Origin: Flavobacteriaceae bacterium
GTDB taxonomy: Bacteria > Bacteroidota > Bacteroidia > Flavobacteriales > Flavobacteriaceae
Assembly (NCBI GenBank): GCA_003443635.1
Contig: CP031964.1
Location: forward strand, 2,016,321-2,080,320
Length of the DNA: 64,000 nucleotides
Reading direction: 5' to 3'
Made by a program: the position numbers and the translations under genes. A model generated the notes under the pieces. The model worked only from the letters and a program-made list of their open reading frames with translations. It was not told where the DNA came from and searched no databases. How positions within the stretch are numbered: the stretch's first letter is position 1; each line of letters opens with the position of its first letter. Positions 27,559-37,180 of this stretch are shown here, piece after piece.

Positions 27559-28869
27559 ATGAAAAAGAAAGTTTTCTTAATTATTAAAGTATATATCCTT
27601 ACTTTTCTTTTAGTATTTATTCTGTTATTTTTTAACACTTCATTTTCAAGATCACTAGAAGCATTATATACTTTAATGACTACTAAACAAGGACTATTAT
27701 TTTTTCACAGCATTTTTATCGTCGTTTATTTAATCTTTTTAATTTCACGTTACTTTATTAGACTTTATAAAAAGAAAGGAATAAAAATTGCCTTTAAATA
27801 CTTTTTATTACGTTTGATACTTCCTGTTTTTATTATTGTCATTTCAATAAAACTAATTATTCATAATAATACACAAGAAGATTTCAATTTTATTTGGGAT
27901 CATAGTGTAGAAAACACAAAAGAGTATTCTAATAACTTATACAAAACAGATGGAAAACACAGAGGAATGAGCGTATATCGCTTGGGAAGGAATAATAATT
28001 CTCAAATTAATAATTTATTAAAAACTAATATAGAATGGATTTCCCTGTTTCCTTATTTCTATCAAAAAGATGAGCAATCTAAAACAGTAAATGTTCCTGA
28101 TGAAGTTGGAAAATGGACTGATAGAGATTCTATTTTTATGAATGATATAAAAGCATTGCAGGATAAAGGAATTCATATTATGCTTAAGCCTCATTTATGG
28201 ATGTCTGACGGTTGGCGTTCAAACATTAAAATGAATTCAAAAGCAGAATGGGATACTTGGTTTGAGTCTTATAAAAAAAATATATTGCATTATGCAAGAA
28301 TGGCAGAAGCAACAAATGTAGAATTACTTTGTATTGGCACAGAATTAAGATCTTCTGTAGAAAACCAACCAAATCAATGGAGGGTTTTAATAAAAGAAAT
28401 TAAAAAAATATATAATGGTAAGCTTACTTATGCTGCAAATTGGGATGGAGAGTTTAATAATATTGATTTTTGGGATGAATTAGATTATATAGGTGTACAA
28501 GCTTATTTTCCATTAACATTAACTAAAAACCCAGATTTAGAAACTATAAAAAAAGGTTGGGATAAACACATTAAAGTATTAGAAGATATTTCTATAACCT
28601 ATAATACTCCTGTTTTATTCACTGAAGTAGGTTATAGAAACGATGCTTACGCTACTGTCGAGCCCTGGGTATGGGGTTCTATATTTACTAGATTATACAC
28701 TAAAAAATCTGATAAAACTCAACAACTTGCTTATCAAGCACTTTTTGAAAAACTATGGAATAAAAAATGGTTTGCTGGAACTTATGCTTGGCAATGGAGT
28801 AGCGGTGATTTTCCTATTCGCTCTAAACCAGCTCAAAATACAATTGCTAAATGGTATGGGAAAGAATAA
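27559..28869 (+). CDS. Membrane-tethered GH113-like glycoside hydrolase
   Basis: 436 residues. Three hydrophobic segments (about 7-27, 48-66, 83-101) anchor the protein, and the rest is a TIM barrel outside the membrane. The barrel matches the GH113 / clan GH-A pattern: YRLGRNNNSQI, WISLFPYFYQKD, GIHIMLKPHLW, then CIGTEL with Glu262 as acid/base and PVLFTEVGYR with Glu356 as nucleophile, ending in YAWQWSSGDFP. GH113 enzymes characterised so far are beta-1,4-mannanases. The extra three-helix N-terminus is unusual for a secreted glycanase and suggests a cell-wall or membrane-proximal substrate. A perfect inverted repeat precedes it. Confidence 0.85.
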   Translation: MKKKVFLIIKVYILTFLLVFILLFFNTSFSRSLEALYTLMTTKQGLLFFHSIFIVVYLIFLISRYFIRLYKKKGIKIAFKYFLLRLILPVFIIVISIKLIIHNNTQEDFNFIWDHSVENTKEYSNNLYKTDGKHRGMSVYRLGRNNNSQINNLLKTNIEWISLFPYFYQKDEQSKTVNVPDEVGKWTDRDSIFMNDIKALQDKGIHIMLKPHLWMSDGWRSNIKMNSKAEWDTWFESYKKNILHYARMAEATNVELLCIGTELRSSVENQPNQWRVLIKEIKKIYNGKLTYAANWDGEFNNIDFWDELDYIGVQAYFPLTLTKNPDLETIKKGWDKHIKVLEDISITYNTPVLFTEVGYRNDAYATVEPWVWGSIFTRLYTKKSDKTQQLAYQALFEKLWNKKWFAGTYAWQWSSGDFPIRSKPAQNTIAKWYGKE

Positions 28870-28885
28870 AATTTTATTAAATGAA

Positions 28886-28915
28886 GAAAGCCGAGATTAT
28901 TACACCTCGGCTTTC
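28886..28915. terminator. Hairpin between convergent genes
   Basis: Arms GAAAGCCGAG (28886-28895) and CTCGGCTTTC (28906-28915), loop 10 nt. It is GC-rich for this genome but has only a short T-run. Confidence 0.7.
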
Positions 28916-28964
28916 ATTGTTTAAATGTTTACTAACCTAAAACTTAAACAAAATATAACTTATA

Positions 28965-31900
28965 TTAATTATTTGCTGCTCCCAAAGTAGGTGAACTTTC
29001 TTCAAACCAATCTGCTGAAGTGTTGCCTTCACCATCAAAAGCAAAACTATAATTAATGTCAGAGATTTGAGGGATAAAATCACCAGCTGTCCAAAGACCA
29101 GCACCTACAGCTACTGGTTCTCGTTGGTTACCTCCATCTCCCCATTGTACGAAATCTACCATAGCAGCTGAACTTCCAAAAGCATTACTTGAATATAATC
29201 CAAATCCACCATCTGTAACATTTAAATTAGGGTATTCTATTACCAAATATTCACCTGGCGCCAAATCAATATTACCGCTAACAACTGTTACGCTAGCTGC
29301 GTTTCCAATTTGTCTATAAGTTCCACTACCTAAACACAACCAGTGATCACTCAAATCAAAATTTACATTTCCATTATTAAATATTTCAATTTGTCCACCA
29401 GTACCTGAAGTATTAAATTGGATTTCGTTTATTACCACTGAGCTGTTTACAGCTGGAGGAACTGCATCTCCATTTTCTGCTCCAAATGACGGTGTTGTAG
29501 TCTCAGCAAAATCTGCTGCTGTATCTCCTTCTCCATCAAATATTATACTATTGTTTACATCATTTACAACCGTCACAAATTCTCCAGCTGTCCATATTCC
29601 TGCAGCTACTGCTGTAGTTTCTCTTACACTTCCTGCTGCTCCCCATTGTACGAAATCTGATATTGTATCTGGATTTGCAAAACCTGTATTATTAATATAA
29701 AGACCTAATCCTCCTGTACCATTTACTCCTGATATTTGACCTGCAGTTACATTTAATTGATCGTAAGTTACTACCAAGAACTCTCCTGGTGCTAAAGTTG
29801 TTGATCCAGAAACTGCTGGTAATGCACTTAACTGTCTGTATGTTCCAGGACCTAAGCATAAAAAGTATCCACTAATATCTGCTGATACATTTCCGTTATT
29901 TAAAATCTCTACACGGTCTCCTAAATATTCTACTTCATTTAACACTATTGAACGTACTGGAGGAACTGCTGCTCCATTTTCTGCTCCAAATGATGGTGTA
30001 ATTGTTTCTGAAAAATCTGCTGCTGTATCTCCTTCTCCATCAAACACAATACTTGTATCTTCTACATTAGCAACTGACACAAATTCTCCAGCTGTCCATA
30101 TTCCTGCAGCTACTGCTGTAGTTTCTCTTACACTTCCTGCTGCTCCCCATTGTACGAAATCTGATATTGTATCTGGATTTGCAAAACCTGTATTATTAAT
30201 ATAAAGACCTAATCCTCCTGTACCATTTACTCCTGATATTTGACCTGCAGTTACATTTAATTGATCGTAAGTTACTACCAAGAACTCTCCTGGTGCTAAA
30301 GTTGTTGATCCAGAAACTGCTGGTAATGCACTTAACTGTCTGTATGTTCCAGGACCTAAGCATAAAAAGTATCCACTAATATCTGCTGATACATTTCCGT
30401 TATTTAAAATCTCTACACGGTCTCCTAAATATTCTACTTCATTTAACACTATTGAACGTACTGGAGGAACTGCTGCTCCATTTTCTGCTCCAAATGATGG
30501 TGTAATTGTTTCTGAAAAATCTGCTGCTGTATCTCCTTCTCCATCAAACACAATACTTGTATCTTCTACATTAGCAACTGACACAAATTCTCCAGCTGTC
30601 CATATTCCTGCAGCTACTGCTGTAGTTTCTCTTACACTTCCTGCTGCTCCCCATTGTACGAAATCTGATATTGTATCTGGATTTGCAAAACCTGTATTAT
30701 TAATATAAAGACCTAATCCTCCTGTACCATTTACTCCTGATATTTGACCTGCAGTTACATTTAATTGATCGTAAGTTACTACCAAGAACTCTCCTGGTGC
30801 TAAAGTTGTTGATCCAGAAACTGCTGGTAATGCACTTAACTGTCTGTATGTTCCAGGACCTAAGCATAAAAAGTATCCACTAACATCTGCTGTAGAATTA
30901 CCATTATTTAAAATCTCTACTCGATCTCCTAAATATTCTACTTCATTCAATACGATTGAACGTACTGGTGCTACAGCATTTCCATTAGCTTCTCCAAAAG
31001 ATGGCGTTGCAGTTTCTTCCCAATCTGCTGCTACATCTCCTTCTCCATCAAATATTATACTATTATCTATACCATTAACAACAGATACAAATTCTCCAGC
31101 TGTCCAAATTCCAGCTTCTACTGCTGTAGTTTCTCTTACACTTCCTGCTGCTCCCCATTGTACGAAATCTGATATTGTAGTTGGATCAGCAAAACCTGTA
31201 TTATTAATATAAAGACCTAACCCTCCTGTACCAGAAACATTATTTATTTGCCCTGCATCTGCATTTAATTGATCGTAAGTTACTACCAAGAACTCTCCTG
31301 GTGCTAAAGTTGTTGATCCAGAGACTGCTGGTAATGCACTTAATTGTCTGTATGTTCCAGGGCCTAAGCATAAAAAGTATCCACTAATATCTGCTGATAC
31401 ATTTCCAGTATTTAATATTTCTACTCGATCTCCTAAATATTCTACTTCATTCAATACGATTGAACGTAATGGTGCTACAGCATTTCCATTAGCTTCTCCA
31501 AAAGATGGAGTAGTAGTTTCCGAAAAATCTGCTGCTGTATCTCCAGTTCCATCATATATAATACTTGTTCCTGTATTTGTAGTTACAGTAACAAATTCAC
31601 CTGTTGTCCATATACCTGCATCTACTGCTGTAGTTTCTCTAATACTTCCTGCCGCACCCCATTGCACGAAATCTGCTAATGTACTTGGATCACCAAAAGA
31701 ACCACCTTGAGTATATAACCCTAAACCTCCTGTTCCTGGAGTATCATTAATTTGTCCAGCTGAAGTATTTAATTGATCATAAGTTACTACTAAAAAGCTA
31801 CCAGGATCTATACTAGCAGTTTCGTTTGTTAAATCTCCTATTCTTCTATAAGTACCAGGACCTAAACATAAAAAATAATCGTTAATATCTGCTACTGCAC

Positions 31901-32072
31901 TTCCAGTATTTAATATTTCTACTCTATCCCCTAAAAACTCTATTTCATTAAGTACTACAGAAATAGGTGCTTCTGGAATTGGAGCCTCAACGATTGTATC
32001 GTCATCATTTGAACATGATGCTATAAACATCATTGTAATAATTGCTAATAATAAGTTTGTTTTCTTCATCAC
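28965..32072 (-). CDS. Six-repeat lamin-tail-domain (LTD) surface lipoprotein
   Basis: 1035 residues. The signal MMKKTNLLLAIITMMFIASC is followed by SNDDD, an acidic stretch like the lipoprotein export signal of Bacteroidota, so surface exposure is likely. The body is six LTD-like units of about 168 residues. Each opens SIVLNEVEYLGDRVEILN, carries FLCLGPGTYRQL with a single Cys, then LAPGEFLVVTYDQLN, GGLGLYINN, DFVQWGAAGSVRE and GIWTAGEF. The sixth is more diverged. LTD domains are beta-sandwiches found in nuclear lamins and many bacterial surface proteins. The unit count may vary because the DNA repeats are nearly perfect. It may act as adhesin or scaffold (inference). Confidence 0.9.
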   Translation of the reverse strand: MMKKTNLLLAIITMMFIASCSNDDDTIVEAPIPEAPISVVLNEIEFLGDRVEILNTGSAVADINDYFLCLGPGTYRRIGDLTNETASIDPGSFLVVTYDQLNTSAGQINDTPGTGGLGLYTQGGSFGDPSTLADFVQWGAAGSIRETTAVDAGIWTTGEFVTVTTNTGTSIIYDGTGDTAADFSETTTPSFGEANGNAVAPLRSIVLNEVEYLGDRVEILNTGNVSADISGYFLCLGPGTYRQLSALPAVSGSTTLAPGEFLVVTYDQLNADAGQINNVSGTGGLGLYINNTGFADPTTISDFVQWGAAGSVRETTAVEAGIWTAGEFVSVVNGIDNSIIFDGEGDVAADWEETATPSFGEANGNAVAPVRSIVLNEVEYLGDRVEILNNGNSTADVSGYFLCLGPGTYRQLSALPAVSGSTTLAPGEFLVVTYDQLNVTAGQISGVNGTGGLGLYINNTGFANPDTISDFVQWGAAGSVRETTAVAAGIWTAGEFVSVANVEDTSIVFDGEGDTAADFSETITPSFGAENGAAVPPVRSIVLNEVEYLGDRVEILNNGNVSADISGYFLCLGPGTYRQLSALPAVSGSTTLAPGEFLVVTYDQLNVTAGQISGVNGTGGLGLYINNTGFANPDTISDFVQWGAAGSVRETTAVAAGIWTAGEFVSVANVEDTSIVFDGEGDTAADFSETITPSFGAENGAAVPPVRSIVLNEVEYLGDRVEILNNGNVSADISGYFLCLGPGTYRQLSALPAVSGSTTLAPGEFLVVTYDQLNVTAGQISGVNGTGGLGLYINNTGFANPDTISDFVQWGAAGSVRETTAVAAGIWTAGEFVTVVNDVNNSIIFDGEGDTAADFAETTTPSFGAENGDAVPPAVNSSVVINEIQFNTSGTGGQIEIFNNGNVNFDLSDHWLCLGSGTYRQIGNAASVTVVSGNIDLAPGEYLVIEYPNLNVTDGGFGLYSSNAFGSSAAMVDFVQWGDGGNQREPVAVGAGLWTAGDFIPQISDINYSFAFDGEGNTSADWFEESSPTLGAANN
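29574..30883. repeat. Tandem 504-bp near-perfect direct repeats inside the LTD gene
   Basis: Bases 29574-30379 read the same as 30078-30883, an offset of 504 bp, with no difference seen by eye over about 806 bp. That is roughly 2.6 units in perfect register, one unit encoding 168 residues. Flanking units (up to about 31,500) are similar but diverged. This indicates recent unit amplification or gene conversion. Confidence 0.88.
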
Positions 32073-32257
32073 TTACATTTTAATATTTATTTATTTTGAT
32101 TTAATTTACCTACAAGTAGTCTTTATATATTTTAAAACTTTCATGTATAAAGTTAATGTTTTCTTAAAATATATTTATATATTTTAATTTTTAATTCATT
32201 GATTATTAATTATTTATAATTATTTTTTGTTAAATCAATTAATTCAAGCTAAGTATT

Positions 32258-32290
32258 AAAAGGGGTAAGAAATTTCTTTCCACCCCTTTT
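32258..32290 (-). terminator. Terminator after the LTD/spondin gene
   Basis: Arms AAAAGGGGT (32258-32266) and ACCCCTTTT (32282-32290), loop 15 nt. It lies downstream of the minus-strand gene ending at 32367 and ahead of the promoter region of the six-repeat LTD gene. Confidence 0.75.
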
Positions 32291-32366
32291 CGTGTTTAAA
32301 TTAATCAACCAACTTAAAAAACCTAAACAAAACTATTTTTAGTAAACAATAAATGCTATACTATTC

Positions 32367-34769
32367 TTATCGAGGTTGGATATCAATACGAATTAAATTA
32401 TATCCTCCTCTTGGGTCTTCTAAAAACACTACTCCTGGACCATTATCAATAAGCCCTTTTCCAAACTGTACGTCTGTTAATGCAGCTTGTCTTCTAATAA
32501 TTGTGTTATCATCTGCAGGTCCTTGATTAGGGCCAGCTTGTCTTGGAGCCTGATTAGAACCAAACCCTACAGGTTCATCTTCTTCAGTACCTAAATCAAA
32601 TAGGTATGATTCATCACTTTCAGAAGTTCCTGAGAAAGGAGTACCATTTTCATCAAATAAAGCAACTCCATTATTATTATAAGTAATAAACCAATCGTTA
32701 GAGTCTACAAACATAGTTCCTATTCCTAATTTATAATTCTGACCTTGTGGTACTTCAATAGTAAAAGTAAGATCTTCACCTGGACCAACATTTGCTGTTT
32801 CTGTACTAGCAGATACAGGTAAACCTAAACTTTCAAAATAAGCTACAGCAGGTGCATTATTACCATCTTCTGCCAATTGTTCTAATCCACTTTCAGGGTT
32901 AACAGTAGCTCCTTGAGTAAAAAATGGATCTGAATCTGTGTTAAAAGCATATACAAGTCCTGGAGAGAATACTGTTAAAGTAGAAGCTAAACGTAATGGA
33001 GCTCCATTTGTTCCAGTTTCATTAAACCAAGCATCTAAAGCATCTGGATTTCCATCTTCTGCTATACCTTCTAAACCTACACCTCTATCTTCTTCACCTA
33101 AAGTGAATAATGGTTCTGGTTGAGTATGTAAAACAACAATACCAGGAGTAATTACAAATCCATTTTGAGAACTAACTGGCTGTGCTGGATCCGGAGTTCT
33201 AATTGCGGTAATTGTTAACGTAAACGTTCCAGCAGAACTTCCATCTCCTACTTGGTAGTCTAATATAGCAGTCATATAGAAATCTCCTCTACGCCCACCT
33301 CTATCTACTAATCTTACTAGTGGGTTAGCATCGTCTGGTCCTACATTTGCACCAGCTGGAGGGAAAGTAGAAGGATCGTTATCTGCTTCAGTACCTAAAT
33401 CGTATAATACTAATTGGTCTGCAATATCTACACCGTCAAGTGCTGGCCCTCCGTTAGGAAATAAATCAATACCTGCAAGATCTTCTGGCGCTAAGAACCA
33501 ATCGTTACTGTTACCCATCATAGTTACAGGGAAGAATTGTGTCCCTCTTACTGCTGGGAAAGTAATTTGATATTGATCTCCGTCCATAGTTAAAGGACCA
33601 CGTGTAGGAGCTTCTCCAGTTCTAATTCTTTCAGTAAACGTATGTACGTTTAAATAATCGATTACATTGCTTATTGTAATATCAAATGTAGTTGTTTGAT
33701 TTTCTGTATCATTAGCTAAACCTAAAGATGGGTTAATTTCTTCAGCCCAATCTGTAGAAGCGTCTCCTTCACCATCAAATTCAATACTATAGCTTTCTAA
33801 TCTTACAGTAGGAACAAAATCACCAGCAGTCCAAATACCAGCTTGTACAGCTACATTTTCACGAGCAGTTCCAGCAGCTCCATATTGTACGAAATCTACA
33901 ATAGCATCTGGATTAGCAAATTGATTTACTGAATATAAACCTAAACCTGCTTCATCATCTGGCATTGAGTATGGCAATGCTAAGAATTCTCCTGGTGCAA
34001 GTTGAATATTTCCGCTTTGTGGTGTTATTCCACTAATTTGTTGATATGTTCCAGGGCCTAAACATAACCAGTATGTTTCAAGATCTACAGTAACGTTACC
34101 ATTGTTAAATAGCTCTACTATGTCTTGATTTCCATATTGTACTTCGTTAATTACTATAGAACGTACTGGCATCATTAATTGATTAGCTTGACCAAAAGTA
34201 GGAACAGTAGTCTCTGCCCAGTTAGCTGCACCATTACCATTACCATCAAAAACAATACTATTATCTGAACCTAATACAGTTGGTACGAATTCACCTAAAG
34301 TCCAAATACCAGCTTGTACAGCTACACTTTCACGAGCAGCACCAGCTTCTCCATATTGTACGAAATCTACAATAGCATCTGAATTAGCAAATGTATTTGT
34401 AGAATATAAACCTAAACCTGCACTATCATCTGGCATTTCATAAGGTAATACTAAAAATCCTCCTGGTTGTAGATTAGTAATCGATCCGCTTTGAGCTGTA
34501 ATGTCACCAATTCTTTGATAAGTACCAGGCCCTAAGCATAACCAATAATCGCTTAAATCTGCTGCAGATGATCCCGTATTTTGGATTTCTACAAGATCAT
34601 TTGTTTGATATTGTACTTCACTTAATACAACTTCGATTGCAGCAGGAGCATCCACTATTGGGTCTTCTACTACATTATTGTTGTCATCATCAGAACATGA
34701 TGAAACTATTAATGCAGACATAGCCAATCCACTTAATAGTGCTTTTCTAAATAAATTTTTCTTTTTCAT
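32367..34769 (-). CDS. LTD-repeat plus spondin-like-domain surface lipoprotein
   Basis: About 800 residues from ATG 34769 (MKKKNLFRKALLSGLAMSAL), with lipobox ending in SSC and then SDDDNNN, a likely surface-export signal. A longer frame starting at 34847 lacks a proper signal. Two LTD units, each with CLGPGTYQ, occupy about 45-340. They are followed by two spondin_N-like domains; the first starts FDITISNVIDYLNVHTFTER and contains PVTMMGNSNDWFLAPED, the second has FTIEVPQGQNYKLGIGTMFV and DSNDWFITYNNNGVAL. Spondin_N proteins are usually secreted and bind ligands or metal. It shares its LTD module with the six-repeat gene downstream and is divergent from the LytTR sensor. Confidence 0.88.
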   Translation of the reverse strand: MKKKNLFRKALLSGLAMSALIVSSCSDDDNNNVVEDPIVDAPAAIEVVLSEVQYQTNDLVEIQNTGSSAADLSDYWLCLGPGTYQRIGDITAQSGSITNLQPGGFLVLPYEMPDDSAGLGLYSTNTFANSDAIVDFVQYGEAGAARESVAVQAGIWTLGEFVPTVLGSDNSIVFDGNGNGAANWAETTVPTFGQANQLMMPVRSIVINEVQYGNQDIVELFNNGNVTVDLETYWLCLGPGTYQQISGITPQSGNIQLAPGEFLALPYSMPDDEAGLGLYSVNQFANPDAIVDFVQYGAAGTARENVAVQAGIWTAGDFVPTVRLESYSIEFDGEGDASTDWAEEINPSLGLANDTENQTTTFDITISNVIDYLNVHTFTERIRTGEAPTRGPLTMDGDQYQITFPAVRGTQFFPVTMMGNSNDWFLAPEDLAGIDLFPNGGPALDGVDIADQLVLYDLGTEADNDPSTFPPAGANVGPDDANPLVRLVDRGGRRGDFYMTAILDYQVGDGSSAGTFTLTITAIRTPDPAQPVSSQNGFVITPGIVVLHTQPEPLFTLGEEDRGVGLEGIAEDGNPDALDAWFNETGTNGAPLRLASTLTVFSPGLVYAFNTDSDPFFTQGATVNPESGLEQLAEDGNNAPAVAYFESLGLPVSASTETANVGPGEDLTFTIEVPQGQNYKLGIGTMFVDSNDWFITYNNNGVALFDENGTPFSGTSESDESYLFDLGTEEDEPVGFGSNQAPRQAGPNQGPADDNTIIRRQAALTDVQFGKGLIDNGPGVVFLEDPRGGYNLIRIDIQPR

Positions 34770-34975
34770 AGATTTTTTTGTTAAACTTTTATTTTTCTTT
34801 CGAATTTTAAATCTGGTACAAATCAATGCTATTACTGGCTTATACATAAATAAAATAGTGTGAAAAGGAATTTTTAGCTTTAAAAGTGAATAAAAATACT
34901 TGTAAATTTCACTTCATATTTTAATAAATATCTATAAAGTATTACTTACTTATCTTTTAATTTAAAACATACATT

Positions 34976-34983
34976 TATATTTG
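34976..34983 (+). promoter_or_regulatory. Putative -7 element of the LytTR sensor gene
   Basis: TATATTTG fits TAnnTTTG and lies 26 bp before the ATG at 35010. Confidence 0.45.
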
Positions 34984-35009
34984 TACAATCTAAAAAAGCA
35001 GCATTGAAA

Positions 35010-36218
35010 ATGAGAAAAGATAGACTTTACTTATATACATTTTTAGCAGTAACAACTATTTATATATTAATATCAAGTATTGCTATACAATATTTAATAA
35101 AATCCAGTACAAATCAATTAATAGAAACACAGTTGGAATCTAGCAAAAGAGAAGCTAAAGAATTTGCTAGTATGATAGGTTATCAAATAAAAACAGGAAT
35201 TGACAAAGATTCTATTATTAATGATTTAAGAAATGGAATTGATAAAAATGATATTATTAAAAGTATTAAAAGCGGAATTAATCGGGAAACTGTTAGAAGG
35301 AACTTACAAGAAAGTATTGAAAACACTGATTTAGAAACGGGTTTTATAAGTATGTTTAATTGGTCTGGCATTCATATTAGTCATCCAGAAAAAAAACGAA
35401 TAGGTCAAGAAATAGCTCCAGAAGAATCTTTAGTAAGCACAATAGGCGATAATATTAATCCAGAAGATTTTTATAAAATTTTATTAGATAATCAAGATAC
35501 CAATACTGATGAACAAGTATCAAGAATTATTTTTCAATTTCCAGTAATTGAAGAAGAATCTGATTGGGTAATAGGTGCACATTTAAATGTTACAAAAATT
35601 TTGAGTCAGATTCAAAATTTAAAAAATCGATTTTACGTTATATTCATTATAATAGGATTCGTTTTCGTTTTAGGATCTGTTTCAATTGCACGGCTTATAG
35701 GTAGTTTATATGAGAAAAATTTAGAGGCCGAGAATAAAAAATTAGAAGATGAAGTTATTAATTTAGCAAAATTAAATAAAGCTATAGATAAATTTCAACA
35801 AAAAGCTAGCGAAGAAAAACAGGAACAAGAATTAGACAAAACAAAAGCTCCATCTACTGAAGGGAATTTAAAAGAAAAAGGGAAAAAACGTATTTTAACC
35901 TATTTACGACATGAAATTTTACCTGTTAACACTGAAGATATTGCGTATATCTATACTGAAAACACAATTACATATGTTGTAGATATTAAAGGTAAGCGTT
36001 CTACAGTAAACAGTAGTTTAGATGAGTTACAATCCAATTTTGATAATAATCTTTTTTATAGAGCAAATAGGCAATTTATTATTTCGATTACTGCTATTGA
36101 AAAAATTATTAGATATGGTAATAGTCAGCTAAAAATATTAATGATACCTGCTTCAGAAACCGATATTATTATTGGAAAAAATAAAGCTTCAGAATTTAAG
36201 CAATGGTTAAACTTATAA
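35010..36218 (+). CDS. Membrane LytTR regulator with periplasmic sensor
   Basis: 402 residues from ATG 35010 (MRKDRLYLYTFLAV). One helix (about 8-30) crosses the membrane, a periplasmic region spans 31-205, a second helix (208-231) returns, and a coiled coil (233-275) leads to a C-terminal LytTR DNA-binding domain (297-400; DIAYIYTENTITYVVD, FYRANRQFIISI). The periplasmic part looks Cache-like (GFISMFNWSGIHISHPEKK, DWVIGAHLNV). Before it sit three imperfect 14-residue repeats at about 61-103. It is therefore a one-component sensor that may bind DNA while in the membrane. It is divergent from the LTD/spondin lipoprotein gene, a plausible target. Confidence 0.85.
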   Translation: MRKDRLYLYTFLAVTTIYILISSIAIQYLIKSSTNQLIETQLESSKREAKEFASMIGYQIKTGIDKDSIINDLRNGIDKNDIIKSIKSGINRETVRRNLQESIENTDLETGFISMFNWSGIHISHPEKKRIGQEIAPEESLVSTIGDNINPEDFYKILLDNQDTNTDEQVSRIIFQFPVIEEESDWVIGAHLNVTKILSQIQNLKNRFYVIFIIIGFVFVLGSVSIARLIGSLYEKNLEAENKKLEDEVINLAKLNKAIDKFQQKASEEKQEQELDKTKAPSTEGNLKEKGKKRILTYLRHEILPVNTEDIAYIYTENTITYVVDIKGKRSTVNSSLDELQSNFDNNLFYRANRQFIISITAIEKIIRYGNSQLKILMIPASETDIIIGKNKASEFKQWLNL

Positions 36219-36277
36219 ATAAGTTCAGAGTAAAATTAATTTATAATTAATTAGGGTAGGAAGAGTTAATTAAGTTG

Positions 36278-37180
36278 TTATAATTTTTTCTTCTTTAAAT
36301 GCAATGCATAAGTTAAACTTACTCCTATATGAAGATTCCCATTATTGAAGTTAAAATTGTTAAACGTATTCACAACATTAGCTGTTTCAGCAAAATTTCT
36401 AGTATTCGTCAATGAAAATTGTACGATAACATTTCTGATATCCCAATTAACTCCTAAAGCAAAAGGTCCAAAAAATGATAAATGTGTATCTTCTATAGGA
36501 TTAGCGACATAATAATATTCAGAAGCTATAGATACATGATTTGCAACCTTATATCTCACTCCAAATCCTAAAGCAAAATGATTATTAGGTTCTCCTGCAA
36601 ATTGATCAGAATTTCTGCGAATAAACGTAGGTGTTAGTTGAAATGAGAAATTAGAATCAAATTTACGAGCTAAAATAACTTGAGTTGCAAAAGATAAACG
36701 GTCAGAAATGCTATTTTGGAGGTCAATATGGTTAAAACTTCGAGATTGATAGGATGTGCTTTGAAATAAAGTAATACCAATTGGAGCTTTTTTGTCAGAA
36801 TCTTTTTGTCTTACCAATCTATATTTTCCATATCCATTAAAAATCCCATCAAACGTACCAACACCAAAACCTGTAGTAAAACGATCGGTAATGGCATAAT
36901 CTATACCAAATCTAGCTGTAACAAAATCTGCTCCAAAGTTCTGTGTTTGACTATCAGGCATATTCCAATACTTAGTCCTAACATTAAATTCTAAAATTCC
37001 TTTTTTACGCGTTTCTACAGATTGTCCAAAAGTAATTCTGTTTGCTTTAAAAGTAGCTTGTGTATAACGAGTTATTTTTTGAAGTTCTTTATCTAATTCT
37101 TCAAATGGATCTTGCGCTTTAACAGATTGTGTTATTACTATAAAGCAAAAGAATAAGTATGTAAAATTAGTTTTATCCAT
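36278..37180 (-). CDS. DUF5777 outer-membrane beta-barrel protein
   Basis: About 300 residues. The ATG at 37180 overlaps the previous stop in ATGGATAA. A signal peptide (NFTYLFFCFIVITQSVKAQ) precedes FEELDKELQKITRYTQATF and then a series of alternating amphipathic strands ending in VSLTYALHLKKKKL. The NRITFGQSVETRKKGILEF start, GADFVTARFGIDYAI and TTGFGVGTFDGIFNGYGKY match the DUF5777 barrel family. It likely sits in the outer membrane; the cargo is unknown. It is the last gene of the OB-fold/YceI/DUF5777 operon. Confidence 0.85.
   Translation of the reverse strand: MDKTNFTYLFFCFIVITQSVKAQDPFEELDKELQKITRYTQATFKANRITFGQSVETRKKGILEFNVRTKYWNMPDSQTQNFGADFVTARFGIDYAITDRFTTGFGVGTFDGIFNGYGKYRLVRQKDSDKKAPIGITLFQSTSYQSRSFNHIDLQNSISDRLSFATQVILARKFDSNFSFQLTPTFIRRNSDQFAGEPNNHFALGFGVRYKVANHVSIASEYYYVANPIEDTHLSFFGPFALGVNWDIRNVIVQFSLTNTRNFAETANVVNTFNNFNFNNGNLHIGVSLTYALHLKKKKL

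Noticed and set aside
32938-33123. Plus-strand frames within the LTD/spondin and other long minus-strand genes
   Set aside because: They are short, lack recognisable features and lie opposite strongly coding sequence.
28965-34769. CRISPR or satellite array because of regular repeats
   Set aside because: The repeats are 504-bp coding units within an intact frame, without spacers or nearby cas genes.
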